DNA of 64,000 nucleotides from Phocaeicola coprocola DSM 17136 (GTDB lineage Bacteria > Bacteroidota > Bacteroidia > Bacteroidales > Bacteroidaceae). The stretch lies in NCBI RefSeq assembly GCF_000154845.1, contig NZ_DS981428.1:35962-99961 (forward strand), written 5' to 3'. The position numbers were made by a program, and so were the translations under genes. The notes beneath the pieces are model-generated. The model did not search any database. It had not been told where the DNA came from and was given only the letters and a program-made list of their open reading frames with translations. Shown here one piece after another: positions 47,152 through 56,433 of the stretch (position 1 is its first letter; every line of letters begins with the position of its first letter).

Positions 47152-48399
47152 TTAAAACTGAAACAGAGCTACCAGCACTATACGATGATTGAGTATAGAA
47201 TGAGAGTTTATTGCTTTTGCTTTCGCATCAAATTCATCGCCATACCAGGCATTACAGAGTGAATACTCCGCCCCGAATTTCCAGTGGGGAATATTATAAG
47301 TAAGTTCAGCTGTACCGGTAAACAACTGGTCGAGCGTTGTTCCTGTTCCTAATGCACCATAAGGAACTTCTTTGGTTGCACCCAGATTTTTCAGATAACC
47401 AAAGAACAAAGCCGGACGCCATTTCTTTCCATAAGCCACATTCACCCATGTAGAAGATGTACGCAACGGGGAGTACTGCTGTTTTCCCGTCACCTCATCG
47501 ATACTGGTTATTCCATATCCTCCCACAGTACTTGTCTGAGTCAGATTAGTTCCCAGTACAGTTTTGGCGGATACCAGCCAGTTCTCCTTTGTATACTTCA
47601 CATGAGCCTCTCCGGAGATACCTGTTACACGTTCATTTACGAAATAAACCGCGTCTTCAGTTTCCGATTGGGTACGAGGAGTAATAGAACTTACATGCAA
47701 TCCAGCTCCGGCTATCAGTCCCGGACGTTTATAATCTACCCCCAAATAAAATTCAGGAACACAGCTCTTTTTCATGAATTCCTGGCTTTTCTGGGTAGAG
47801 GTTTCTCCCGGTTTATTGGTTTTAGGACCAACTGACAAGTACTGCGACTGCCAGATAGCAGCAGCAGTAAGCATAAAATTATTAGAAGTAAAACGATAGC
47901 GAATCTGAGGAGCACGGCTAAACGGTTGGTAAGGTGCACCCATATTCAAATTCAATATTTCAGGAGCAACATCACCATACAACGGATGCCAGGTCTGTCC
48001 TACCAGCAGCGCTGATTTGCCCCAATCCAGATTAAAGTAGACATGACGAATACGGAACAACGAATAAGTAGTACCCGAACCACGGAAATCAACTTCTACC
48101 TTAGCCGAGGTCTTGGCTTTACCTAACATCGGGCCTGTAACATCTACCCCCAGACGAGTATATAACGTATAAAAATTACCATTACCAACTCCATTCAGAT
48201 CGTGTCCGTTCGGATCCAGATTTTCATCCAGCGGGTACATATAAAACAATCCGTCTACAGTTTCCGAATTAGACCGGGTGTTATAGAACAAATCTGTACG
48301 TACCTGACCATAAAACTTATAATCAAACCCTTTTTTCTGTGCAAATACACTCCCCGAAACTCCAACGAGCAAGGCGAGTGACATGAATACTTTTTTCAT
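47152..48399 (-). CDS. Outer-membrane porin-like beta-barrel
   Basis: 415-residue exported protein. The ATG at 48399 is chosen; a GTG one codon earlier is in frame. A signal peptide (KKVFMSLALLVGVSGSVFAQ) is followed by alternating amphipathic strands (FYGQVRTDLFYNT, LYTRLGVDVTGP, TSAKVEVDFRG, FRIRHVYFNLDWGKSALLVGQTWHP, APQIRYRFTSNNFMLTAAAIWQ, GISGEAHVKYTKENWLVSAKTVLG, FGAEYSLCNAWYG) and a final strand ending in ...RIVLVALFQF, the C-terminal Phe of barrel proteins. The composition resembles DcaP-like or general porins. Substrate unknown. It is 18 bp downstream of a small OmpW-like protein gene. Confidence 0.8.
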   Translation of the reverse strand: MKKVFMSLALLVGVSGSVFAQKKGFDYKFYGQVRTDLFYNTRSNSETVDGLFYMYPLDENLDPNGHDLNGVGNGNFYTLYTRLGVDVTGPMLGKAKTSAKVEVDFRGSGTTYSLFRIRHVYFNLDWGKSALLVGQTWHPLYGDVAPEILNLNMGAPYQPFSRAPQIRYRFTSNNFMLTAAAIWQSQYLSVGPKTNKPGETSTQKSQEFMKKSCVPEFYLGVDYKRPGLIAGAGLHVSSITPRTQSETEDAVYFVNERVTGISGEAHVKYTKENWLVSAKTVLGTNLTQTSTVGGYGITSIDEVTGKQQYSPLRTSSTWVNVAYGKKWRPALFFGYLKNLGATKEVPYGALGTGTTLDQLFTGTAELTYNIPHWKFGAEYSLCNAWYGDEFDAKAKAINSHSILNHRIVLVALFQF

Positions 48400-48417
48400 C
48401 ACTATTTAGATATATAA

Positions 48418-48909
48418 TCAGAAATAAAAACCAAATCCTATCTTAAAACCAAGCTTACTGTATTCCGAACAGTTCGAAAAACTCAAGTCATAATATACAG
48501 CCGGCTCTACGGTAATCGTTCCATTCAGGAAAAATGCATACCCCAGCTCTGGAGTCAGACAGACAAGATCTTTACGATTTACACTATTCGACAAATGTTT
48601 ATAAGCCAGGCCTAATCCACCATACAGGCCACAGTTAGACAAGTAATATCTTGCTCCGGCTCCCACACTTGTTTCATCCATACCGTGTTCTACATACTCT
48701 CCCTTGAAATTAACCAGCACCATCAGGTTGTCGACAACAAAAGCTCCGCTACCAACCTGAAAACCAAAGTTAGTTCCTTCGTATTTGCTATGCGAGAGAT
48801 CCAGTCCGGTAAGAGAAGTATTCAGATACCATTTTCCTTCTTCGAACTGAGCATGTGCATTGATACAACTTATCAGTAAAATAAATACAAATAATAATTT
48901 CTTCACCAT
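48418..48909 (-). CDS. Small outer-membrane beta-barrel protein
   Basis: 163-residue exported barrel: signal peptide MVKKLLFVFILLISCINAHA, then eight or so strands (KWYLNTSLTGLDLSHS, TNFGFQVGSGAFVVDNLMVLVNFKGEY, TSVGAGARYYLS, LYGGLGLAYKHL, CLTPELGYAFFLN, ITVEPAVYYDLSF, LGFKIGFGFYF) with terminal Phe. The size fits an OmpA/OmpX-type eight-strand barrel. Precise role unknown. First gene of an operon with the porin-like gene. Its promoter has a perfect -7 box at 48936. Confidence 0.85.
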   Translation of the reverse strand: MVKKLLFVFILLISCINAHAQFEEGKWYLNTSLTGLDLSHSKYEGTNFGFQVGSGAFVVDNLMVLVNFKGEYVEHGMDETSVGAGARYYLSNCGLYGGLGLAYKHLSNSVNRKDLVCLTPELGYAFFLNGTITVEPAVYYDLSFSNCSEYSKLGFKIGFGFYF

Positions 48910-48935
48910 AAATATATTTTAAGAATTGATTGTCG

Positions 48936-48943
48936 CAAAAGTA
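48936..48943 (-). promoter_or_regulatory. -7 box of the beta-barrel operon
   Basis: On the minus strand TACTTTTG, an exact TAnnTTTG match 26 bp before the start codon. Confidence 0.6.
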
Positions 48944-49032
48944 ACAAAAAAACGCCATGAAAAAATATTTTGCCACGGCTTTTTAGCAATTCACCAGCTC
49001 TGTCAGAAAAGCCTTGCCGATATAAAGAAAAA

Positions 49033-49093
49033 AGTCTTGCCGCAACTGACTATATGAGATGACATATCATCCTTAATCAGTAGCAGCAAGACT
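49033..49093 (-). terminator. Terminator-like cruciform after the cstA-type gene
   Basis: AGTCTTGCCGCAACTGA pairs with TCAGTAGCAGCAAGACT (15 of 17, including bulge or G-U) and an inner GATGACATATCATC is itself palindromic. A second small hairpin ATCCTTTGACCAAAGGAT follows at 49099-49116, next to the stop codon of the transporter gene. Confidence 0.7.
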
Positions 49094-49127
49094 CTGCTAT
49101 CCTTTGACCAAAGGATATAGTAAAAAA

Positions 49128-50561
49128 TTAAATACGTTTTTTCTCCTTTTTATACCAGACAGCAAACCAGATTATTGCAATCAGCACACAAACAGCACCG
49201 AGAGGATAAGATATACTTTCAGATAAGGCAAGTCCTTCTGGAGCTATTAATATATAGGTAGAACATACTGCCGTCATGAAAAGAGCAGGAATAAGCGTTA
49301 CCCAATAGTTTTTCTTTTCATGTACCAGCCATACAGTAATTGCCCACAGTGTGAAAACAGACAAAGCCTGATTGCACCAGGCAAAATATCGCCATATAAT
49401 CTTAAAACCCTCTGCATCGCCAAAGCTGTACAACAGCAATGCAATAGTCACAAGGAATATAGGTATACAGATAAGCAAACGACGACGAATACTGCGTTGC
49501 TCTACATGAAAGAAATCAGCAACAATCAGACGTGCAGAACGTAATGCTGTATCTCCACTGGTAATCGGTGCAGCTACAATACCAAGTATAGCCAAAATAC
49601 CCCCGAAGGTTCCCAGCCAGTCCTTCGAAATATCAGTAGCTACCTTCGCTCCCGAATAGGCAACTCCAGTTGCTTCATCTACAATACCGTTTTCATGGAA
49701 AAAATAAGTGGCCGCAGCAGCCCAAATCAAAGCAACAATACCTTCGGTCACCATTGCTCCATAAAAAATCGGACGACAATGCTTTTCATTAGTGATGCAT
49801 CGTGCCATCAATGGAGATTGCGTAGCATGAAAACCACTAATGGCTCCACAGGCAATGGAAATAAACATCATCGGGAAAATAGGATTCCGTTCATATTTTG
49901 TTCCAAACCCATTCCACATTTCAGGCAAATCCGGACTTTTTACATACAGCATAACCAAAATTCCTACAGCCATGAAAAGCAAAGCAAAGGCAAACAAAGG
50001 ATAAATCTTACCGATAATCTTATCAATCGGCATCATCGTTGCCAATATATAATATAGGAATATCACGACAACCCAAAAATAAACATCAAGAGAGGCGGGA
50101 GTCATACCAGCCAATAATTCCGCCGGTCCTGAAACAAACACAGCTCCAACCAATATCATCAACAGAACTGTAAAGACACAGGCTACCTTTCGGGTTCCGC
50201 TTCCCAAATATCGTCCTATAATCTGTGGCAGACTTTCGCCCGAATTTCGAAGTGACAGAGTTCCGGCCAGGAAATCATGTACCGCGCCTGCAAATATAGT
50301 TCCGAAAACAATCCAAAGATAAGAGGCTGTACCAAACTGCGCTCCCATAATAGCACCGAAAATTGGTCCGAGACCTGCAATATTCAAAAACTGGATCATA
50401 AATATTTTCCATGTAGGAAGAGGTATAAAGTCTACCCCGTCGGTCATAGTCAGTGCCGGAGTCTTACGGTTGGGATCGGGAGCAAACAGTTTATTGACAT
50501 AACCTCCGTAAATCCAATAACCGACTACTAACAGAATTAAAGCTATACTAAAAGTTATCAT
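49128..50561 (-). CDS. cstA: CstA-family peptide/pyruvate transporter
   Basis: 477-residue inner-membrane protein with about a dozen hydrophobic helices (first span TFSIALILLVVGYWIYGG). CstA signature blocks are visible: GVDFIPLPTWKIFMIQFLNIAGLGPIFGAIMGAQFG, VHDFLAGTLSLRNSGESLPQIIGRYLG, IACGAISGFHATQSPLMARCI and APITSGDTALRSARLI. It is shorter than E. coli CstA (about 700 residues), lacking C-terminal helices, as in many Bacteroidetes homologues (recalled). CstA/BtsT proteins take up peptides or pyruvate during starvation. Divergent from the DigH-like gene, with back-to-back -7 boxes in an 81-bp gap. Confidence 0.92.
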   Translation of the reverse strand: MITFSIALILLVVGYWIYGGYVNKLFAPDPNRKTPALTMTDGVDFIPLPTWKIFMIQFLNIAGLGPIFGAIMGAQFGTASYLWIVFGTIFAGAVHDFLAGTLSLRNSGESLPQIIGRYLGSGTRKVACVFTVLLMILVGAVFVSGPAELLAGMTPASLDVYFWVVVIFLYYILATMMPIDKIIGKIYPLFAFALLFMAVGILVMLYVKSPDLPEMWNGFGTKYERNPIFPMMFISIACGAISGFHATQSPLMARCITNEKHCRPIFYGAMVTEGIVALIWAAAATYFFHENGIVDEATGVAYSGAKVATDISKDWLGTFGGILAILGIVAAPITSGDTALRSARLIVADFFHVEQRSIRRRLLICIPIFLVTIALLLYSFGDAEGFKIIWRYFAWCNQALSVFTLWAITVWLVHEKKNYWVTLIPALFMTAVCSTYILIAPEGLALSESISYPLGAVCVLIAIIWFAVWYKKEKKRI

Positions 50562-50584
50562 AATAAAAAGTATTTAAGTGAGCG

Positions 50585-50592
50585 CAAAAGTA
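50585..50592 (-). promoter_or_regulatory. -7 box of the cstA-type gene
   Basis: Minus strand reads TACTTTTG, exact consensus, 23 bp before the ATG. A plus-strand -7 box starts 23 bp away, so the two promoters overlap. Confidence 0.6.
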
Positions 50593-50614
50593 ATAATTTA
50601 AAAGAACATATTGC

Positions 50615-50622
50615 TATCTTTG
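50615..50622 (+). promoter_or_regulatory. -7 box of the DigH-like gene
   Basis: TATCTTTGC, exact consensus, about 20 bp before the ATG at 50643. The expected -33 region overlaps the cstA -7 box, so the two promoters may compete. Confidence 0.6.
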
Positions 50623-50642
50623 CAAAACTAAAAAACGAAATT

Positions 50643-52145
50643 ATGTACAACAGACTTATAACTATTTACATTGTTATTTTGGGGTTCATTATTCCCCTGT
50701 CCGGATATGCTCAACCCAAATATGAAATACGGGCAACCTGGCTCACCACATTGGGCGGACTGGACTGGCCTTCGCATAAAGCAACATCAGCCAAAACTAT
50801 CGAACTTCAGAAACAAGAATTATGTAAGACACTCGATGCACTGAAACGTGCAAACTTCAACACCGTATTGTTTCAGACCCGTTTGCGTGGAGATGTCATT
50901 TATCCATCTGCCATAGAACAGTTTACAGAATCCTTAACCGGACACGAAGGAGGAAATCCCAACTACGATCCACTGAAATTTGCCATAGAAGAATGTCACC
51001 GCAGAGGTATGGAACTGCATGCATGGATTGTAACCATCCCTATAGGAAATACCCGACAGGTTAAGCTTTTAGGTAAAAAATCTGTAACACGAAAACAGCC
51101 CTCCATCTGCAAGCTATATAAAGGGACATGGTATCTGGACCCGGGAAACCCTCAAACAGATAATTATCTTGCAAGTATTGTGCGCGAAATTGTTTCCCGC
51201 TACGATATAGACGGTATTCATCTCGACTATATCCGATACCCGGAACGGGCATCAGACTTTCCCGACCAGAGTACGTATCGTAAATATGGCAAAAAAGAAT
51301 CTTTACAGCAATGGCGCAGAAATAATATCACCCGCATTGTGCGGCGTATTTATACAGAAACAAAATCGCTAAAGCCCTGGGTAAAGGTAAGCAGTTCTCC
51401 TGTTGGAAAATACAACGATACCAAACGCTATCCCTCAAGGGGATGGAATGCCTATGAAGTCGTTTACCAAGATGCACTTCAATGGCTGAAAGAAGGAATA
51501 CACGATGCTTTATTCCCGATGATGTATTTTCAGGGAAATCATTTTTATCCGTTTGCTCTCGACTGGCAGGAAAATAAAAACGGACGATGGATTGTCCCTG
51601 GGTTAGGTATTTATTTTCTCCACCCCAAAGAACAAAACTGGCGGCTTGATGAAGTGGTACGGCAAATCTCTTTTTTGCGTAATATAAAACTTGACGGACA
51701 GGCTTACTTCCGCAATCGTTTTTTGGTTGACAATACAAAAGGAGTGTTCGATGAACTGAAAGAGCATTTCTACACACAACCTGCTGCCATTCCTGCTATG
51801 ACATGGATAGACAGCATAGCTCCTTCCGTTCCGGCAAATCCCGTCTTTATCCCGTTGGATAAAGGAGTAAAGTTAAGCTGGAAAGCATCTACCGATAATT
51901 CCTCGGTTCCGGTATATTATCGTATATATGCTTCGAATACTTATCCGATAGATATCACACAGGCATCAAACCTGATTGAAATAAGAACAGACTCTACGCA
52001 GTATATCTTCTGTCCCGAAGTTCCATGGCAAGAACGGATATATTGGGCAGTTACAGCTGTAGACAGGTATGGAAATGAAAGCCAGCCTCTGGAAATGAAT
52101 CAGCCATTCACGACAAGCTACGTAACAAAACAAGAAAAACGATAG
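50643..52145 (+). CDS. DigH/YddW-like glycosyl hydrolase (GHL10, DUF187) with C-terminal FnIII-like domain
   Basis: 500-residue exported protein. Signal peptide (MYNRLITIYIVILGFIIPLSGYA), then a TIM-barrel of the GHL10 family: EIRATWLTTLGGLDWP, LKRANFNTVLFQTRLRGDVIYPSAIE, ECHRRGMELHAWIVTIPIG, DIDGIHLDYIRYPE, PWVKVSSSPVG and DALFPMMYFQG. The Asp in GIHLDYIRYPE and the acidic residues of the HAW block are the likely active site. In E. coli DigH cleaves denuded glycan strands of peptidoglycan. The last 110 residues (PSVPANPVFIPLDKGVKLSWKAST...) look like fibronectin type III. A role in wall remodelling is inferred. Confidence 0.88.
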   Translation: MYNRLITIYIVILGFIIPLSGYAQPKYEIRATWLTTLGGLDWPSHKATSAKTIELQKQELCKTLDALKRANFNTVLFQTRLRGDVIYPSAIEQFTESLTGHEGGNPNYDPLKFAIEECHRRGMELHAWIVTIPIGNTRQVKLLGKKSVTRKQPSICKLYKGTWYLDPGNPQTDNYLASIVREIVSRYDIDGIHLDYIRYPERASDFPDQSTYRKYGKKESLQQWRRNNITRIVRRIYTETKSLKPWVKVSSSPVGKYNDTKRYPSRGWNAYEVVYQDALQWLKEGIHDALFPMMYFQGNHFYPFALDWQENKNGRWIVPGLGIYFLHPKEQNWRLDEVVRQISFLRNIKLDGQAYFRNRFLVDNTKGVFDELKEHFYTQPAAIPAMTWIDSIAPSVPANPVFIPLDKGVKLSWKASTDNSSVPVYYRIYASNTYPIDITQASNLIEIRTDSTQYIFCPEVPWQERIYWAVTAVDRYGNESQPLEMNQPFTTSYVTKQEKR

Positions 52146-52165
52146 GACATAAGCAAAATAATCCG

Positions 52166-52173
52166 TACTTTTG
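52166..52173 (+). promoter_or_regulatory. -7 box of purM
   Basis: TACTTTTGC, exact TAnnTTTG match, 37 bp before the ATG at 52211. The -33 region falls in the preceding gene and shows no strong TTTG. Confidence 0.6.
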
Positions 52174-52210
52174 CACATTCAATTGAACAAAAACAAACAA
52201 ATAATATCTC

Positions 52211-53380
52211 ATGAGCAATCAACGATACATGCAGCGCGGTGTTTCCGCATCGAAAGAAGATGTGCATAACGCCATTAAAAACATTGACAAAGGTATTTTC
52301 CCTAAGGCTTTTTGTAAAATTATTCCTGATATTCTAGGTGGTGATCCGGAGTATTGCAATATCATGCATGCTGACGGAGCCGGTACTAAGTCGTCTTTGG
52401 CTTATTTATACTGGAAAGAAACTGGTGACTTGTCTGTTTGGAAAGGAATTGCACAGGATGCCTTGATTATGAATATCGACGACTTGTTGTGTGTCGGAGC
52501 TGTAGACAATATCTTGGTATCGTCAACTATCGGACGTAATAAACTGCTGGTTCCGGGTGAAGTGATTTCGGCTATCATCAACGGAACAGACGAATTGCTT
52601 GCCGAATTGAGAGAAATGGGAGTAGGTGTTTATGCAACAGGAGGTGAAACTGCCGATGTTGGTGACTTGGTTCGTACTATTATTGTCGACAGTACAGTGA
52701 CATGCCGCATGAAACGTGCTGATGTAATTGACAATGCAAATATCCGTCCGGGAGACGTTATCGTAGGTCTGGCTTCGTACGGACAGGCTACTTATGAAAA
52801 AGAATATAACGGCGGTATGGGTAGCAATGGCCTGACAAGTGCACGTCATGATGTTTTCTCTAAATACCTTGCAGAGAAGTATCCGGAAAGCTACGACAAG
52901 GCAGTTCCAGAAGAATTGGTTTACAGCGGCAACTTGAAATTGACAGATGCAGTAGAAGGCTCTCCGCTGGATGCAGGAAAGCTGGTTCTCTCTCCTACCC
53001 GTACTTATGCGCCTGTTGTTAAAAAATTGCTGAATGCTCTTCGTCCGCAAATTCATGGTATGGTTCACTGCTCAGGTGGTGCACAAACTAAAGTATTGCA
53101 TTTCGTTGGAGACAATTGTCGCGTAATCAAAGACAATCTCTTCCCTGTACCTCCATTGTTCCGCACTATCAAAGAACAAAGTGGAACCGACTGGGATGAA
53201 ATGTATAAGGTATTCAATATGGGACACCGTCTGGAAGTTTATTTGTCACCGGAACATGCTGAGCAGGTTATCGAAATCAGCAAATCATTCAACATCGATG
53301 CTCAGATAATCGGACGTATTGAAGAAAGCGATCATAAAGAGCTGATTATCCATAGTGAATTTGGAGAATTCAAATACTAA
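52211..53380 (+). CDS. purM: Phosphoribosylformylglycinamidine cyclo-ligase (AIR synthase)
   Basis: 389-residue cytosolic enzyme of purine synthesis, converting FGAM to AIR with ATP. Conserved blocks: MHADGAGTKSSLAYLYWKETGD, NIDDLLCVGAVDNILVSSTIGRN, GVYATGGETADVGDLV, GDVIVGLASYGQATYEKEYNGGMGSNGLTSAR, MVHCSGGAQTKVLHF and VFNMGHRLEVYLSPEHA. The long form (about 390 residues, versus 340 in proteobacteria) is usual for Bacteroidetes. It stands alone, not with other pur genes. It is followed by a long palindrome at 53389-53505. Confidence 0.97.
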   Translation: MSNQRYMQRGVSASKEDVHNAIKNIDKGIFPKAFCKIIPDILGGDPEYCNIMHADGAGTKSSLAYLYWKETGDLSVWKGIAQDALIMNIDDLLCVGAVDNILVSSTIGRNKLLVPGEVISAIINGTDELLAELREMGVGVYATGGETADVGDLVRTIIVDSTVTCRMKRADVIDNANIRPGDVIVGLASYGQATYEKEYNGGMGSNGLTSARHDVFSKYLAEKYPESYDKAVPEELVYSGNLKLTDAVEGSPLDAGKLVLSPTRTYAPVVKKLLNALRPQIHGMVHCSGGAQTKVLHFVGDNCRVIKDNLFPVPPLFRTIKEQSGTDWDEMYKVFNMGHRLEVYLSPEHAEQVIEISKSFNIDAQIIGRIEESDHKELIIHSEFGEFKY

Positions 53381-53388
53381 CTAATAAG

Positions 53389-53505
53389 AAAGCTTACCAT
53401 AGTCATAAATAATAAAGTTCTACAATAGCCATCTTAACAAAAATATCTATTCGATGACTATTTCATTCAGGAACAATTATTTTATGGCAGACTATGGTAA
53501 GCTTT
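53389..53505. repeat. 117-nt near-palindrome after purM
   Basis: AAAGCTTACCATAGTC (53389-53404) is perfectly complementary to GACTATGGTAAGCTTT (53490-53505), 16 bp. Inner segments AATAGCCATC and GATGACTATT also pair (9 of 10), as do GTTC and GAAC. T-rich DNA follows the right arm. It could be a purM terminator or a MITE-like element. Confidence 0.6.
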
Positions 53506-53565
53506 TGTTTTGCAAAATAACAACATTATATATTAGAGAATTAATAAACTAACACTCTTTGGAAT

Positions 53566-54675
53566 ATGGCAGAAAACAATACCATATTAGAAAAATTGGA
53601 TGGATTAGTAGCTCGCTTCGAAGAGGTATCAACCCTGATTACCGACCCGAACGTTATATCTGACCAGAAACGATATGTAAAGCTGACGAAAGAATATAAA
53701 GAACTGGGAGATCTTATGCAGGCACGCAAGGAGTATCTGCAGTGCCTCAACGGATTAGAAGAGGCTAAAATGATGATGGCTGAGAACGATCCTGAAATGA
53801 AAGAAATGGCTCGCGAAGAAGCAGCTGCTTGCGAAGCTCGTCTTCCACAACTGGAAGAAGAGATTAAGCTTCTGCTGGTTCCAGCTGATCCGCAAGATGA
53901 TCGCAATGCTATTCTGGAAATACGAGGTGGTACAGGAGGAGATGAAGCCGCTATTTTCGCAGGGGACTTATTCCGTATGTACTCAAAATATTGCGAATCG
54001 AAAGGCTGGAAACTGGAAGTATCTAGTGCAAACGAAGGAGCTGCCGGAGGTTTTAAGGAAATTATTTGTTCGGTAACAGGAGATAAAGTTTACGGAACTC
54101 TTAAATATGAATCAGGAGTACATCGTGTACAGCGTGTACCGGCTACTGAAACTCAGGGACGTGTTCATACATCAGCCGCTTCTGTAGCTGTACTACCCGA
54201 AGCAGAGCCGTTCGATGTAGAAATCAATGAAGGCGAAATAAAATGGGATACATTCCGAAGCGGCGGTGCTGGTGGTCAGAATGTAAACAAGGTAGAATCA
54301 GGAGTCCGCTTACGCTATAATTGGAAAAATCCTAATACCGGTGTTGTGGAGGAAATTCTTATCGAGTGTACAGAAACCCGCGACCAGCCTAAGAATAAGG
54401 AACGTGCCTTATCACGTTTGCGCACTTTCATCTATGATAAAGAGCATCAAAAGTATATCGACGACATTGCATCTAAACGTAAAACAATGGTCAGCACAGG
54501 AGACCGTTCTGCTAAAATCCGCACATACAATTATCCACAAGGACGTATAACCGATCACCGTATCAATTATACGATATACAATCTGGCAGCTTTCATGGAT
54601 GGAGATATCCAAGATTGTATCGACCATCTGATTGTTGCAGAGAATGCAGAACGATTGAAAGAAAGTGAGTTGTAA
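53566..54675 (+). CDS. prfA: Peptide chain release factor 1
   Basis: 369-residue RF1, which reads UAA and UAG and triggers peptide release. The recognition motif PAT is seen in RVPATETQGRVHTSAASVAVLPE, and the catalytic GGQ in SGGAGGQNVNKVESGVR (about 236-238). The N-terminal coiled-coil and the C-terminal TRDQPKNKERAL and RTYNYPQGRITDHRIN blocks match the family. Length is normal. It is followed after 19 bp by the DUF4153 gene and then pyrF, so the three are probably one operon. Confidence 0.98.
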   Translation: MAENNTILEKLDGLVARFEEVSTLITDPNVISDQKRYVKLTKEYKELGDLMQARKEYLQCLNGLEEAKMMMAENDPEMKEMAREEAAACEARLPQLEEEIKLLLVPADPQDDRNAILEIRGGTGGDEAAIFAGDLFRMYSKYCESKGWKLEVSSANEGAAGGFKEIICSVTGDKVYGTLKYESGVHRVQRVPATETQGRVHTSAASVAVLPEAEPFDVEINEGEIKWDTFRSGGAGGQNVNKVESGVRLRYNWKNPNTGVVEEILIECTETRDQPKNKERALSRLRTFIYDKEHQKYIDDIASKRKTMVSTGDRSAKIRTYNYPQGRITDHRINYTIYNLAAFMDGDIQDCIDHLIVAENAERLKESEL

Positions 54676-54694
54676 TAGCTGATTTTTCACTAAA

Positions 54695-56416
54695 ATGCTA
54701 AGGCACTGGTTACAAAAAACAATTCAGACCTTCAATGGGGCGCTCCAGATTAATCTGAAGCGTTTTCCCATTACTTTATTCTTTATTTTATCTTTAACCT
54801 GTTATCTCTGTTATTTAGTAGCAGCTGATCAGCCAGAGAACAAGAAACTTTACTGGATACTAGGATACTACCTATCGGTAGGAACCTTACTTTCTCTTTC
54901 CCTGCATTTATGGTGTGAGGAAATCAAAAGTTTGATAAAGAAGAGTATTATTCAAACAGGAGCACATGCACTCCTGATAGCCGATGCATTTTATTTATAC
55001 TCCTATTCTTATGAGAAGTCTTTCACTGAAATAGGAATTGCTCATGGAGCAGGACTTTGGGCCATAGGGCTTTCCATCTTTTTCCTCTCTTTTCTAAAAG
55101 AGAAAAATGATATACCGAGCTGGAATTTCGCAGTATCAAGTATTACATCATGCATTACAGCCAATTTGATAGGATGTGTGATGAGCTGCGGAATCAGTCT
55201 TTTGGTATTGTCATTGCATAAACTATTCAACATAGACATTGATACCCGATATTATTTATATATCGTTATCATATGTAATGTATGTTTGCCTCTGTTATTA
55301 TTCCTGGGACTATTACCTTCCAGACAAGAGAAACATAACACATTCCCTTTATTACATTCATTCTTAAATAATGTAATTCATTATTTATTCCTTCCTCTTA
55401 CGGGAGGATATCTGATTGTACTTTACATTTATGCGCTACGTATTCTAGCCAGTTGGGAACTTCCGATCGGATGGGTTTCATGGCTGGTCATTGCATTAAT
55501 GACTGGATGTATTGCCATTGAATTCGGATTATATCCAACTCGAATGGCACATGGCAAGCGCATGGATGAATTAATAGCCCGCTGGCTTCCTGCATTTGTA
55601 TTGCCTCTGCTTTGCTTAATGACTATAGGCATTATCCGGCGATTTAATGATTATGGAGTGACAATCAACCGCCTGTATTTAATCACACTCAACGTCTGGT
55701 GCTACTTTGTATGCATAACTCTGATTTTGATTAAGGCCAAAAGAATCAATTGGATTCCTGTTTCTTTTTCTATAATTTTTCTGTTGACTTCAATTCTACC
55801 GGTCAATTACTCAAGTATCACACAAAAAACCATTCAAAACGAAATTAATAAGGAGATTCAGAATACTCAACAGAAAAAACTTCCTTTTTCTCATGAAGAG
55901 TACACCCAATGGCTAAAGAATTTTTCTTCTGCAAAAGCACAATCTATTAACGAAAAAATTATTTATCTTTACGAATGGTTTGGTAAAGAAAGCATAGCAC
56001 AATGGATTGACGAAAACGTTTCATTATATATGCTCCGTACAGAGTTCAAAAATGAAGGAGAGACTCAAGGTACGACTTCCTATTCTGGAAAGTCAGCCTC
56101 AGAAGCTTTTATAAACATCCCTGACGGATATGATAAATTACAATACGTGAACCAATACTACGTTTCAACTAATGACGAATGCGAAAAACAAATATTGGCC
56201 ATACCGTTACAACAAGAGAACGACACTGTGTACATAAGCTACCAGACCCTTGAGAAGCTTAACCAATATAAATATGGAGAAATGCCTCCGGCTGAATTGA
56301 AATGCAACTCAAATAGAAAAATATTTTACCTCACCGAATTTTTGGTTGAGAATACCACAGAAAACAACAAAAAACATACACAAGTGAGTATAAACGGTTA
56401 TTTATTCAGCAAATAA
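54695..56416 (+). CDS. DUF4153-domain multi-pass membrane protein
   Basis: 573-residue inner-membrane protein with about ten hydrophobic segments (for example ITLFFILSLTCYLCYLV, GAGLWAIGLSIFFLSFL, YLYIVIICNVCLPLLLFLGL and INWIPVSFSIIFLLTSILPV). The last 200 residues are soluble and hydrophilic. It matches DUF4153 by organisation (from memory), with the GWVSWLVIALMTG and LNVWCYFVCITLILIK stretches. Function unknown. Its position between prfA and pyrF is common in Bacteroides and not instructive. Confidence 0.75.
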   Translation: MLRHWLQKTIQTFNGALQINLKRFPITLFFILSLTCYLCYLVAADQPENKKLYWILGYYLSVGTLLSLSLHLWCEEIKSLIKKSIIQTGAHALLIADAFYLYSYSYEKSFTEIGIAHGAGLWAIGLSIFFLSFLKEKNDIPSWNFAVSSITSCITANLIGCVMSCGISLLVLSLHKLFNIDIDTRYYLYIVIICNVCLPLLLFLGLLPSRQEKHNTFPLLHSFLNNVIHYLFLPLTGGYLIVLYIYALRILASWELPIGWVSWLVIALMTGCIAIEFGLYPTRMAHGKRMDELIARWLPAFVLPLLCLMTIGIIRRFNDYGVTINRLYLITLNVWCYFVCITLILIKAKRINWIPVSFSIIFLLTSILPVNYSSITQKTIQNEINKEIQNTQQKKLPFSHEEYTQWLKNFSSAKAQSINEKIIYLYEWFGKESIAQWIDENVSLYMLRTEFKNEGETQGTTSYSGKSASEAFINIPDGYDKLQYVNQYYVSTNDECEKQILAIPLQQENDTVYISYQTLEKLNQYKYGEMPPAELKCNSNRKIFYLTEFLVENTTENNKKHTQVSINGYLFSK

Positions 56417-56433
56417 TTTAAAACCCTATAGAT

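Noticed and set aside
49128..50561. cstA-type gene as a truncated pseudogene
   Set aside because: The frame is open, the ending is clean with a terminator, and short CstA homologues are common in this phylum.
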